Below are positions 35,901 through 43,873 of a DNA stretch of 64,000 nt, in pieces (the first letter of the stretch is position 1; each line of letters opens with the position of its first letter). The notes beneath the pieces were generated by a model. The model saw only the letters and a list, made by a program, of their open reading frames with translations. It was not told the DNA's origin and made no database searches. The stretch is taken from contig NZ_VFID01000012.1 in the NCBI RefSeq assembly GCF_006542425.1, positions 248,001 to 312,000 on the forward strand, in the 5' to 3' direction. This DNA comes from Pseudoxanthomonas sp. z9. Lineage in GTDB: Bacteria > Pseudomonadota > Gammaproteobacteria > Xanthomonadales > Xanthomonadaceae. Both the position numbers and the translations under genes were made by a program.

Positions 35901-36135
35901 AGAGGACCTCCTCCAGGCGTCACGCTACTCCCGTGCAGGGTTGATCGGAATGGCGGTGATTCCGGAAGACGAATACAGGCTTGGTGGTGCGATAGCGAGA
36001 ACTTGTCTTCTTATCAACAGTGATGACCCAGAGGTCTGTGACGCGGCATTTGCATTCGCGGACGGCACCAGTGAGAAACTGGTGCTGAAGGACGAAACGG
36101 ACGTGCTTGCCATCCGGATGATGGCTGATGAATGA
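32995..36135 (+). CDS. Fusion: SAM methyltransferase, long coiled coil, CgeB-like glycosyltransferase
   Basis: 1046 aa in four parts. Residues 25-205: class I methyltransferase (ALDVGCSQGIAAILMARE, near 58-75; MGEVIEHQTDVPAF). Residues about 229-455: almost unbroken heptad-type coiled coil. Residues 550-872: glycosyltransferase with Glyco_trans_1_2/CgeB-like C-terminal motifs (VFELLACGTPVVSTPSPG). Residues 880-1046: a small domain resembling a degenerate GT-A half. The methyltransferase-plus-coil plan recalls WbdD, which caps O-antigen and sets its length, but here no kinase is seen and a glycosyltransferase is fused instead. It lies in the middle of the polysaccharide operon, 30 bp after wecC. 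Confidence 0.82.
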   Translation: MHDDHAHEGTHGQASGKSSNPWPDRVNEAYYDHMGETFGRQTRARINWMCSQAKPGRALDVGCSQGIAAILMAREGKHVLAIDIFQPAIDYANDERAKEIQSVQDRVEFRCTELAALKGMQFDTILMGEVIEHQTDVPAFISQAVDLCAPEGRIVITVPFGYHPWPDHKATVFPDDLLDALRETFEISVLDVVDGYIRCVANRILTKPSLENSLAMAIGATEAGAWEVQKRNIELSASLSDAKKVIADYKAEAGKRGNASSELTVERALHKRSSETIVNLSEELAALRLRSEVWIREAAEQKSVVDELGRGIQVSNHESALLREQLSVLQAEVGRLGEEVKQGHEELSKRERELERARASLRLLGSKDRDHKATIKRMEEGWKARDKRQKDIISTINEELTELKLRMKTLQETLVDAQHKRSSHWAKLEAERARAQELIQLCESLHNDNQLYRNSLALALGQALIALKSPRGIVGFPKAVAAILLRYRRRGTSNHQSQALSLPKLRHVHIPDPKKVVDDFAVVANPQAERNEEVDALSIDGWEEVRTGKPLLMGILDEFTLNCLQPTADWLLPRPDNWRGLLEKFQPTLLFVESAWNGNHQAWQYRVARSEYMPGAELVELVEACKLKGIPTVFWNKEDPLHYGDFIQAAAHFDCIFTTSIEAKPRYAVDADVRSVDLLQFAAQEAIHNPIQSGSPRESKVCYAGSFYPSLEERSHQQTMLLDAASGFDLDIFDRNYSDSSLDSQYQFPERHQRFVRGKIQYSEIGDVYRKYRVFLNVNSIQDSDTMFSRRVFELLACGTPVVSTPSPGFAATFGPDVVWEVATEEEARHAIDTLLNDDKEFRRRSAAGIRAVMSRHTYRHRMEQVMRTVMGGSKTATRPQRVRVVLLANQDGVNPETISWIREQRMCNGESPQITVLGNVPAGTEKVGFDSVDGDPGMAFRQLVKATRASDEQLVLAVGHQGQDAHQIEDLLQASRYSRAGLIGMAVIPEDEYRLGGAIARTCLLINSDDPEVCDAAFAFADGTSEKLVLKDETDVLAIRMMADE

Positions 36136-36185
36136 CCCAAAAATACGGCGCCCGCTAGTCACTACAGGGCGGACAAGGTAACTCC

Positions 36186-38726
36186 ATGAAGAAAAGAAAG
36201 ACACGCGTGGGTGTGAGTGGCCACGACCTCAAGTTCTGGACGCCGATACAACTACAGCTGGAGCAGACAGGGGACTTCGATTTCCGTATCGACGAATGGA
36301 GTGGCCACGCAGATCACGACGAAAAGTTGTCGCGAGAGTTGATTGAATGGGCCGATGTCCTGTTTGCGGAGTGGGCGCTTGGCAATGCGGTCTTCTATTC
36401 TCGCAACAAGCGACCAGACCAGAAACTGGTTATACGTTGGCATCTTCAAGAAAGGAGGACGAGTTTTCCCAACGATATCAACTATGGCGCGGTTGACGAC
36501 CTTGTCTTCGTTGGCGCTCATATCCTTGGCGAATGCGTAGAAAAATTCTCCATTCCCCCCGAGAAATGCCGGGTTGTAGGAAACCTGATCGAGCACGAGC
36601 GTTTCAATCGTGAAAAGCTGCCAGGGCACGAGCGAACCTTGGGCATGATCGGTGTTCTACCCGCTAGGAAGAGGCTGGATCTCGCCCTGGATACACTTGA
36701 ATTGCTTGTCAGGGCGGATGACCGCTTCCGGTTGCGGATTAAGGGACAGAACCCGGCGGCGGTCGATTGGCTGTGGCAGCAGGATCAGGAACGCGACTAC
36801 TATGTCAGCCTGTTCAAGCGGATAAACGCCTCGCCGGTGTTGCGCCACCGCGTCATCTTCGACCCGGCTGGAAAGGATGTCGAACAGTGGCTGAGACTCG
36901 TCGGTTCCGTCTTGTCGCCGTCGGATTTCGAGAGCTTTCATGTGGCCGTCGCGGAAGGCGTGGCCTCCGCGGCACTTCCTGTGGTTTGGAACTGGGAGGG
37001 CGCTGGGGAGATCTACCCAGGCATCCCCTTGGTTGAATCAGCGGAAGCCGCGGCGCAACTCATCCTCGCAAAAGAGCGTCATGTGGAGATAAAGGAACGG
37101 GCGCTTGATGGCGTAAAATCAAGCTTCGGTCCGGAAGCATTACTGCCGATCTGGCGTACTCTTCTTACTCCGATCAATGAACAGGTAGTCGCCTACAATT
37201 GGGGGGAGGGGGGCGAGAAGTCAGCTTCGGTAGAGTGCGAGAAATCCTTGCGCCGGCTGAAAGTCGCGCTCATCTGCGATGAATTTACTTACAACAGTTT
37301 CAAGGGAGAATTTGTTCCCGTCGTGCTGGAGCCAGGAAGCTGGCGTGAACGAATGGAGAGCGAACGCCCGGAGCTGCTCTTCTGTGAATCCGCCTGGTCG
37401 GGCGTTGATTCCGAGACGCGGCCGTGGAAGGGACGAGTTTATGCCAGCTCGAACTTTACTAAAGAAAATCGCGGAGAACTTCTCGCGATTCTGGACTATT
37501 GCAAGGAACATAAAATTCCAACCGCCTTCTGGAACAAGGAGGACCCATCGCACTATGAAGACAAGGTGCATGACTTTGTAAGTACGGCAAAGCTTTTTGA
37601 TGTGGTCTTCACTACTGCATCGGAATGCGTCGAGCGGTACAAGAAGGAACACGGGATCAAGAACGCCTACTGTCTACCGTTTGCGACGCAGCCGCGCTAT
37701 TTCAATCCAATCGAGGTGGAAGGCGCTCGCTCGAGAAAAGTTGTATTCGCCGGAAGTTGGTATGCGTACCATCAGGAACGCTGCAAGGCGATGGAGGCGA
37801 TGCTGGACAAGTTCATCGAAGATGGCCTGGAGCTGGAAATATACGACCGGCACTTCGGAACCAGCGATAAGAATCACATATTCCCTCAGAAGTATCATCG
37901 CTACTTGAAGGCGGCCGTACCTCATGCCGAGATAGGCAATGTCTACAAGTCGAGCCAGTATGGCTTGAATTTCAATACCGAGACGAGTTCGCCGACCATG
38001 TTTGCGCGTAGGGTGTACGAACTCATGTCCAGCAATACATTGTGCGTATCTAACTACTCCAAAGGAATGGACGACATGTTTGGCGATCTCGTTTTTTTCG
38101 CCGATCGGGAATCACGAGGGTTGCCAGATTTGGGCGAAGATGAACTGGCGAGCATGAGGGATCGTGCGCTGCATCACGTGCTAAGGGAGCATACGTACAA
38201 GCAGAGATTCCGGTTCGTTGCTGAGAAGCTCGGGGTGGCCTTGGCGCAGGAGAGCTTCGCCGCGACGGTCTGCTGCATCGTGGCATGCGACGACGACATC
38301 GAAAAAGCAATCGCCTACTACCAGGCACAGAACGTTGCGGAAAAGGGGGCTCCATTGCTCCTTGTCCTGGACAGGTCCATTGAGGCGAGCAGTCTTAAGG
38401 ACTATTACGAGACATATAATCGCAACGGAGTAACTGTCGTTTCAGAGCACTATCTGCTTTCTTATGCAAACAAGCCGGGCCGAGTAATAGAAACGGACTA
38501 CCTTGCCTTGGTTGACTACCGCAAGGTTCGACCGGTCGACTATCTGGAAAAAGCGGTGCTGCATGCCTCTTATGCAGAAAACGTCGTGATCGTGCCCGGA
38601 TCCGACAGGAAGTACGTACAGGTGGAAGAGGCCCTCATCGATGAAGTCATAGCGCCCGCCAGCTTTTTGCCATGGTTGATGAAAATGCGCGGGCGCCGGG
38701 CCTCTGCACTGTTCTACTTGGTCTGA
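36186..38726 (+). CDS. Bifunctional glycosyltransferase (GT4-like plus CgeB-like)
   Basis: 846 aa. Residues 1-335: GT-B module beginning RVGVSGHDLKFW with DEWSGHADHD and SPSDFESFHVAVAEGVASAALPVVWNW. Residues 358-685: CgeB-like module sharing SAW-G, PTAFWNKEDPSHYED and FARRVYELMSSNT with the same region of the upstream 1046-aa protein. Residues 690-846: C-terminal segment resembling a degenerate GT-A fold. It probably adds two sugars of the repeat unit. Its N-terminal module is a close relative of the C-terminal half of the next protein. Confidence 0.82.
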   Translation: MKKRKTRVGVSGHDLKFWTPIQLQLEQTGDFDFRIDEWSGHADHDEKLSRELIEWADVLFAEWALGNAVFYSRNKRPDQKLVIRWHLQERRTSFPNDINYGAVDDLVFVGAHILGECVEKFSIPPEKCRVVGNLIEHERFNREKLPGHERTLGMIGVLPARKRLDLALDTLELLVRADDRFRLRIKGQNPAAVDWLWQQDQERDYYVSLFKRINASPVLRHRVIFDPAGKDVEQWLRLVGSVLSPSDFESFHVAVAEGVASAALPVVWNWEGAGEIYPGIPLVESAEAAAQLILAKERHVEIKERALDGVKSSFGPEALLPIWRTLLTPINEQVVAYNWGEGGEKSASVECEKSLRRLKVALICDEFTYNSFKGEFVPVVLEPGSWRERMESERPELLFCESAWSGVDSETRPWKGRVYASSNFTKENRGELLAILDYCKEHKIPTAFWNKEDPSHYEDKVHDFVSTAKLFDVVFTTASECVERYKKEHGIKNAYCLPFATQPRYFNPIEVEGARSRKVVFAGSWYAYHQERCKAMEAMLDKFIEDGLELEIYDRHFGTSDKNHIFPQKYHRYLKAAVPHAEIGNVYKSSQYGLNFNTETSSPTMFARRVYELMSSNTLCVSNYSKGMDDMFGDLVFFADRESRGLPDLGEDELASMRDRALHHVLREHTYKQRFRFVAEKLGVALAQESFAATVCCIVACDDDIEKAIAYYQAQNVAEKGAPLLLVLDRSIEASSLKDYYETYNRNGVTVVSEHYLLSYANKPGRVIETDYLALVDYRKVRPVDYLEKAVLHASYAENVVIVPGSDRKYVQVEEALIDEVIAPASFLPWLMKMRGRRASALFYLV

Positions 38727-38734
38727 ACCTCGAA

Positions 38735-40690
38735 ATGAAAGTATCCATCATCATCCCCTGCCACAATGCGATTGGGAAGATAGAGCGCTGTTTGGCATCG
38801 CTGCGAAAGCAGACGATGCCGGTCGGTGAGTATGAAGTTATTTTTGTCGACGATTGCTCCAGCGATGGGACGGCCGACTACCTTCTGCGGCAAACGGAGG
38901 TCGTGGACGGAACGAGGTGGAGGGTCATCCGCAGGGTCTCCAACAGCGGTTCTCCATCTGAGCCACGGAACATGGGTGTCGATGCCGCCAGAGGCGAATA
39001 TATCTTCTATCTCGACTGCGACGACGAGATCCTGCCAGATACGTTAGAGCGGCACACGCGCCAGGCAATCGATCAGGATCTCTGTGTCTTGCGCGGGTAT
39101 TTGAGAGTATTCGATGGCAGTTCATTCACAGATGCCAACAGAATTAAGGGTTTTTCTGCCGGCACGCCAAAGAAGTCAATCATCGAGGGGATAATTCGTC
39201 AGCAAAGCACCACCGTGCCGAGCCTGATACGCAGATCCTTGCTGGTCTCGAAGGGGATCCGCTGGGATCCGGTGCTGCGCATGGGGGAGGACACGCTCTA
39301 CCTGATCGAGGTACTTCTGGCTGCAAAGAGGATTGGCTACATCGATCATCCTACCTTTGTGTATAACAAGGTGGCCACGCGGATAGCCTCATCCACCAGG
39401 CAGTACGGCGCGCGCGAGTTGCGCAATCATCTTCGGGTATGGCAATCGGCAGACGCGAAGTTGAAAACCATCGGATTGAGCTATGTATCGATGCGCCTGC
39501 AAGTAGGATTGCAGACGGCGTTGCTGTCGTTGATAAAGTTCAATCGCTGGGACATTGATGAGTCGCTTTTTGGTGATTTTAGCGTTTTCATCAACGAGCA
39601 CTGGTCGGCTATAGAGAAGTTCAACTACGGTACGCGCCTGAAGGATCTGGTGAAGTCGATAAGGGCGGGCGATTTTTCGGTTTTCAAGGAGCAGGTGAAA
39701 CCGCGGTTGCTTGTAGCAGGGTATGGGCTCCAGTTCATCGAAAAGGCGCTGCCTGGCCTCTCGGAGTACTTCAGCATTCGAATCGATGAATGGACCGGAC
39801 ATGCGACGCATGACCTGGCGCGGTCCAAGGAGTGCCTGGATTGGGCAGAAGTAATATTCTGCGAGTGGCTTCTCGGAAACGCGGTATGGTATTCGAACAA
39901 CAAGCGACCGGATCAGAAGTTAATCGTCAGGGCTCATCGTTTCGAGCTTGCGCGGGACCTGGGAAATCGGGTGAACGATGCGGCAGTTGACCTGTATATC
40001 GCGGTATCACTGTTTTACTTCGAGATGTTGATCGAGCGCTTCGGCTACGCGCGCAAGAAAATCCGTCTTGTCCCGAACTACATCAACCTAGATAGTTATG
40101 CATCCAACGATGACCCCGCCCGAGTATTCAATCTCGCCATTATCGGCACGTTGCCTTCCCGTAAGGGATACCTGCGTTCGCTCGAACTATTGAAGGCATT
40201 GGTGGAGTTGGACTCCCGTTACAATCTGTCCGTTTACGGGAAGTCATACTCCGATACTAGCTGGACCACCCGGAACCAGGAAGAAGATGCTTATTTTGAG
40301 GAATGTCAAAACTATCTCGAGAGAAATTGTCTGGCGAGTCATGTTCATCAGAAGGGATACAGTGACTTGACCGTCGCACTTAGCAATACGGGCTTTGTCC
40401 TTTCGGTCAGTGATGACAGTGAACTCCCGGAGAGCTTTCATATCGCACCGGCGGATGGATTCGCGGCAGGGGCGCAAGGGGTTTTTCTCGACTGGCGGGG
40501 GGTCGAGTATATTTATCAATCCGAGACCATTTTCCCCGATTTGGACGCCATCAAAGCCCATATCGTCGAACATCAGGACTACTCGCGGTTCAAGGAGGCG
40601 GCGCTGAGAGGCAGGAATTTCCTGCGTGAAAACTACACAATGAGTGCTTTCGTGAGTAGGTTCAGACGAGAGGTTGCAGATCTCTTCTGA
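38735..40690 (+). CDS. Bifunctional glycosyltransferase (GT2 plus GT4-like)
   Basis: 651 aa. Residues 1-290: GT2 domain (MKVSIIIPCHNAIGKIERCL, VDDCSSDGT, DXD as YLDCDDE near 93-99). Residues 322-651: GT-B module with DEWTGHATHD and GNAVWYSNNKRPDQKLIVRAH, nearly the same as GNAVFYSRNKRPDQKLVIRWH in the upstream protein. ATG 38735 directly precedes the GT2 strand and lies 8 bp after the previous stop; the frame is open upstream without domain support. It would transfer two sugars in polysaccharide assembly. Confidence 0.85.
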   Translation: MKVSIIIPCHNAIGKIERCLASLRKQTMPVGEYEVIFVDDCSSDGTADYLLRQTEVVDGTRWRVIRRVSNSGSPSEPRNMGVDAARGEYIFYLDCDDEILPDTLERHTRQAIDQDLCVLRGYLRVFDGSSFTDANRIKGFSAGTPKKSIIEGIIRQQSTTVPSLIRRSLLVSKGIRWDPVLRMGEDTLYLIEVLLAAKRIGYIDHPTFVYNKVATRIASSTRQYGARELRNHLRVWQSADAKLKTIGLSYVSMRLQVGLQTALLSLIKFNRWDIDESLFGDFSVFINEHWSAIEKFNYGTRLKDLVKSIRAGDFSVFKEQVKPRLLVAGYGLQFIEKALPGLSEYFSIRIDEWTGHATHDLARSKECLDWAEVIFCEWLLGNAVWYSNNKRPDQKLIVRAHRFELARDLGNRVNDAAVDLYIAVSLFYFEMLIERFGYARKKIRLVPNYINLDSYASNDDPARVFNLAIIGTLPSRKGYLRSLELLKALVELDSRYNLSVYGKSYSDTSWTTRNQEEDAYFEECQNYLERNCLASHVHQKGYSDLTVALSNTGFVLSVSDDSELPESFHIAPADGFAAGAQGVFLDWRGVEYIYQSETIFPDLDAIKAHIVEHQDYSRFKEAALRGRNFLRENYTMSAFVSRFRREVADLF

Positions 40691-40734
40691 CGGTGAGTGT
40701 GATCTGCCTTATCAATTTTTCAGGGAAAAATACG

Positions 40735-41202
40735 ATGAAAATTTATGCGCTGATATTCGGGGCCTTGTTGTTGAGCGGATGCAAGCCACCCGAAAATCCG
40801 GAATCGACCGGGGCTGCCGCCACGGCGGAAAACCAGGCCGCAACACAGCCGCAGGTGCCGGCCGCCGGCGCGGCGGCTCCGTCGATGCTCCCCGCTGGTT
40901 TGCAGCTCACCTTTCCGCACAAGATCAGGTCCACTGGACAGGAGCAGGTCGACGGCAAGGTCATTCACCGGGCGGTGATCGAGTTCATGGATGTCGATGT
41001 CGCCGAAGTTGATAGCGCGCTGGAAGTGTCGCTGGCTGGAAAGGGGTACCGGCGATATAAGACCTTGTCGCGGGGAGCCGAGATCGTGGGTGACTACGCA
41101 AGACCCGAACGTCGCGTGACGGTGACGGTCAGTCCCGCGGATGGCCGTCTTGCTCTGTCAGAGGGAGCCAAGGGTACGATCTACATGGTCTGGAACGACT
41201 GA
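40735..41202 (+). CDS. Small lipoprotein of unknown function
   Basis: 155 aa. The lipobox is LLLSG-C at residues 14-19 (MKIYALIFGALLLSGCKPP), followed by an Ala/Pro/Gln-rich linker and a globular C-terminal domain (residues 55-155). No family is recognised. It sits within the polysaccharide locus, 44 bp after the GT2-GT4 gene, in the same direction, yet lacks any sugar-related motif. It might act in envelope handling of the polymer, or be an unrelated passenger. Confidence 0.7.
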   Translation: MKIYALIFGALLLSGCKPPENPESTGAAATAENQAATQPQVPAAGAAAPSMLPAGLQLTFPHKIRSTGQEQVDGKVIHRAVIEFMDVDVAEVDSALEVSLAGKGYRRYKTLSRGAEIVGDYARPERRVTVTVSPADGRLALSEGAKGTIYMVWND

Positions 41203-41257
41203 GATCATGGTCTGGGCATGCCGTTTGTCGGCATGCTCAACGGGAGTGGGGAACGCG

Positions 41258-41956
41258 ATGTGGAATGAACTCAAAGACAGCTTGCCGATTGACACTGCGC
41301 GCCAGTTCCAGGCGACGGAATATGCATGGGCGCTCGGTCGGAAACTTCGCGAGAACGCGACCATTGTCGATCTCGGATGCGGAACGGGTGTCTCTTTGGA
41401 TATTTTTCGTCAGTCGGCGCCGACCGCGAAGTGGATTGGTGTCGATATCGAGGATTCTCCCGAAGTAAGAGCGCGAACGCGTACGGATGGCGAGGTTCGC
41501 ACGTTCGATGGCGTTAACATTCCGGTGGAAAGTGACAGTGTCGATCTGATCTATAGCCGTCAGGTTTTCGAGCACGTCCGCCATCCTGAGAAATTGCTTT
41601 CGGATATAGCGCGCGTGCTGAAAGTGGATGGTTGTTTCGCTGGTTCAACATCGCACCTGGAGCCATATCACTCGTACAGCTACTGGAACTTCACGCCATT
41701 CGGTTTCAAGAAACTGGTGGAGGCTGCCGGGCTGAGGTTGCGTGAGATTCGTCCTGGCATCGATGCAATCACCTTGATTACCCGTTTGTATCGAGGCAAT
41801 GATCCGACTTTCAACCGTTGGTTTGCGGAAGAATCCCCGTTGAACCAGGAAATAGAGCAGAAATCGAAAGAGGCAGGCTGGAGCGTGCAGCAGTTGGCTT
41901 ACCAGAAACTGACGGTGTGCGGGCAGTTTTGTTTCATTGTTGAGCGTCAGCGCTGA
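41258..41956 (+). CDS. Class I SAM-dependent methyltransferase
   Basis: 232 aa. SAM motif I is IVDLGCGTGVSLDIF and the acidic loop is WIGVDIEDSPEVR; YSRQVFEHVRHPEKLLSDIARVLK is the usual Methyltransf_11 region. It is likely to methylate a sugar of the polysaccharide or a chain end. ATG 41258 (MWNELKDSLPIDTARQF) is chosen over upstream starts that overlap the lipoprotein gene. It is followed by a DUF6270 gene after 29 bp. Confidence 0.8.
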   Translation: MWNELKDSLPIDTARQFQATEYAWALGRKLRENATIVDLGCGTGVSLDIFRQSAPTAKWIGVDIEDSPEVRARTRTDGEVRTFDGVNIPVESDSVDLIYSRQVFEHVRHPEKLLSDIARVLKVDGCFAGSTSHLEPYHSYSYWNFTPFGFKKLVEAAGLRLREIRPGIDAITLITRLYRGNDPTFNRWFAEESPLNQEIEQKSKEAGWSVQQLAYQKLTVCGQFCFIVERQR

Positions 41957-41985
41957 AGCAGTAGTCAACGAAGGTTGCAGCATCC

Positions 41986-42705
41986 ATGCATAACAAAGCA
42001 CGCAACGTATTCATCCTAGGGAGCTGTGTGTCCAGGGACGCGTTGGAGGGAAATGAGGATTTATTCGCGATTCGGCAGTACGTAGCGCGAACATCCATGG
42101 CTAGTTTTGGTCTGGATCCAGTTAGCGAGGTCCAGGTACGGGATTTGGTCGCTTCCTTGCAAAGCCCTTTCCAGCGGAGGATGCTTTTCAATGACCTCGA
42201 CAAAACCACTGGGACATTATTAGCGGGGAATCCGCACGATATCCTGCTGCTGGATTTCATTGACGAGAGATTCAAGCTCGTTCTGGCGGGGAATACTTGC
42301 TTCAGTCTGTCGGGTGAACTTGAGCACGCTGGATTCCAGTCGGAAGGAAGAGTGCTGCTTACCCCAGATTCTGAAGAGTTTCTCACTCTCTGGTTGGCGG
42401 GCGTGAGTCGCTTGCTTGGGAGTGTCGATCGAAGCAAGCTCGTGATAAACAGAGCGTTCTGGGCAGAAAAGTTCGAGGATGGCAGCGATGCCTCTAGTAT
42501 CCGTTGGATTAAGGATAACAATGAGATTCTCTCGCGACTGTATGATGCGTTGGAGAAGCATTGGTCACTTCGATACATCGATTATCCGGAGTCGGTTGTG
42601 CGTGCAGACCCCAACCATCGGTGGGGCAAGGCTCCTTATCACTTCACCCAGACATATTACGACCACACGGTGGCCGAACTCGCGAAAATTACGCAGAGGC
42701 AATGA
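41986..42705 (+). CDS. DUF6270 protein
   Basis: 239 aa. The N-terminal GSCVSRDALEG and C-terminal HFTQTYYDHT fit DUF6270, a family found in polysaccharide loci. The GSC-x-S start and late D/H residues recall SGNH-like hydrolase/acyltransferase folds, so sugar O-acyl transfer is possible but unproven. It is the last plus-strand gene of the locus and is convergent with wecB (26 bp). Confidence 0.7.
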   Translation: MHNKARNVFILGSCVSRDALEGNEDLFAIRQYVARTSMASFGLDPVSEVQVRDLVASLQSPFQRRMLFNDLDKTTGTLLAGNPHDILLLDFIDERFKLVLAGNTCFSLSGELEHAGFQSEGRVLLTPDSEEFLTLWLAGVSRLLGSVDRSKLVINRAFWAEKFEDGSDASSIRWIKDNNEILSRLYDALEKHWSLRYIDYPESVVRADPNHRWGKAPYHFTQTYYDHTVAELAKITQRQ

Positions 42706-42731
42706 TCAGCTGAGTCTGATGTCGCGAACCA

Positions 42732-43859
42732 CTAGTGAAGGGTATCTGCAATAATCGACGCTATACGGGTTGCTGAGAGACCGTCCCCGTATGGATTGTG
42801 TGCCTGCGACATGGAAGCGTAGCGAGCGGGATCATCGAGTAATTGCGATACCTGCGCATGGATTCTGTCCGTATCCGTCCCGACTAGCGTGACGGTGCCC
42901 GCCTCCACAGCCTCTGGGCGTTCGGTAGTGTTTCTCATGACCAATACGGGCTTGCCCAAAGAAGGTGCTTCTTCCTGGACACCACCGGAGTCGGTGAGAA
43001 TTACATGTGATTGCTGCATCAGATAGACGAATGGAAGATAGTCCTGGGGAGCAATCAAATGGATGTTTGATGACCCTGAAAGATGGCGATTTACAGGCTC
43101 CTGGACGTGGGGATTCAGGTGCACGGGATAGACGATCTGCAGATCATCACGTTCCGCCAGATTCGAGATCGCCTTGCAGATGCGTTCGAAGCCATCACCG
43201 AAGTTCTCTCGACGATGCCCCGTCACTAGTAGCAGCTTGCGGTTGGGGTCGAGGAATGGAAATAGTTCCTGCATCCGGGCGGAGAGTGTCGGCTCGGTAC
43301 GCAGCCGGGAATCAACGGCTAGTAGTGCATCGATGACGGTATTGCCCGTTACGTGCACGCTGTCAGCGCGAATTCCTTCGCGAAGCAGATTTTCCCGGGA
43401 TTGGGCAGTTGGCGCAAAATGGAGATTGGCTAGCGGCGCAGTGAGCCGCCGGTTCATTTCCTCTGGCCAGGGGGCATGCATGTCCCCGGTCCGCAGTCCT
43501 GCTTCTACATGGCCAACTGGAACCTTGGCGTAGAACGCCGCCAGCGCTGTCGATAGTGTTGTCGAGGTATCTCCATGGACCAGGACAATGTCCGGGGCCA
43601 TGGCGCTGATCAAGGGTGACATGCCACTGACGATTCGTGCCGTTAGCTCCGGCAGAGTCTGTCCATGGCGCATGATATCGAGATCCTGGTCAGGCTCTAT
43701 CTGGAAGATATCCAGCACCTGATCAAGCATCTGGCGATGTTGCGCAGTTACCACCACCTGTGGCTGCAACAGAGGGTGAGCCCTGAGTGCGTGTACCACG
43801 GGCGCCATCTTGATCGCTTCCGGCCTCGTGCCGAACACCACCATCACTTTCTTCATCAT
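42732..43859 (-). CDS. wecB: UDP-N-acetylglucosamine 2-epimerase (non-hydrolysing)
   Basis: 375 aa. [58 protein letters not shown], and [21 protein letters not shown] are diagnostic. It makes UDP-ManNAc, the substrate of WecC encoded at 31699. It is on the strand of etfAB, beginning 14 bp after etfA, so it may be cotranscribed with the electron-transfer flavoprotein genes rather than with the rest of the locus. Confidence 0.95.
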   Translation of the reverse strand: MMKKVMVVFGTRPEAIKMAPVVHALRAHPLLQPQVVVTAQHRQMLDQVLDIFQIEPDQDLDIMRHGQTLPELTARIVSGMSPLISAMAPDIVLVHGDTSTTLSTALAAFYAKVPVGHVEAGLRTGDMHAPWPEEMNRRLTAPLANLHFAPTAQSRENLLREGIRADSVHVTGNTVIDALLAVDSRLRTEPTLSARMQELFPFLDPNRKLLLVTGHRRENFGDGFERICKAISNLAERDDLQIVYPVHLNPHVQEPVNRHLSGSSNIHLIAPQDYLPFVYLMQQSHVILTDSGGVQEEAPSLGKPVLVMRNTTERPEAVEAGTVTLVGTDTDRIHAQVSQLLDDPARYASMSQAHNPYGDGLSATRIASIIADTLH

Positions 43860-43873
43860 GCTTTACCGCGCGC

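Noticed and set aside
28715..43859. A prophage or integrative element in the AT-richer interval
   Set aside because: No integrase, transposase, attachment repeats or phage structural genes; every recognisable gene belongs to polysaccharide synthesis.
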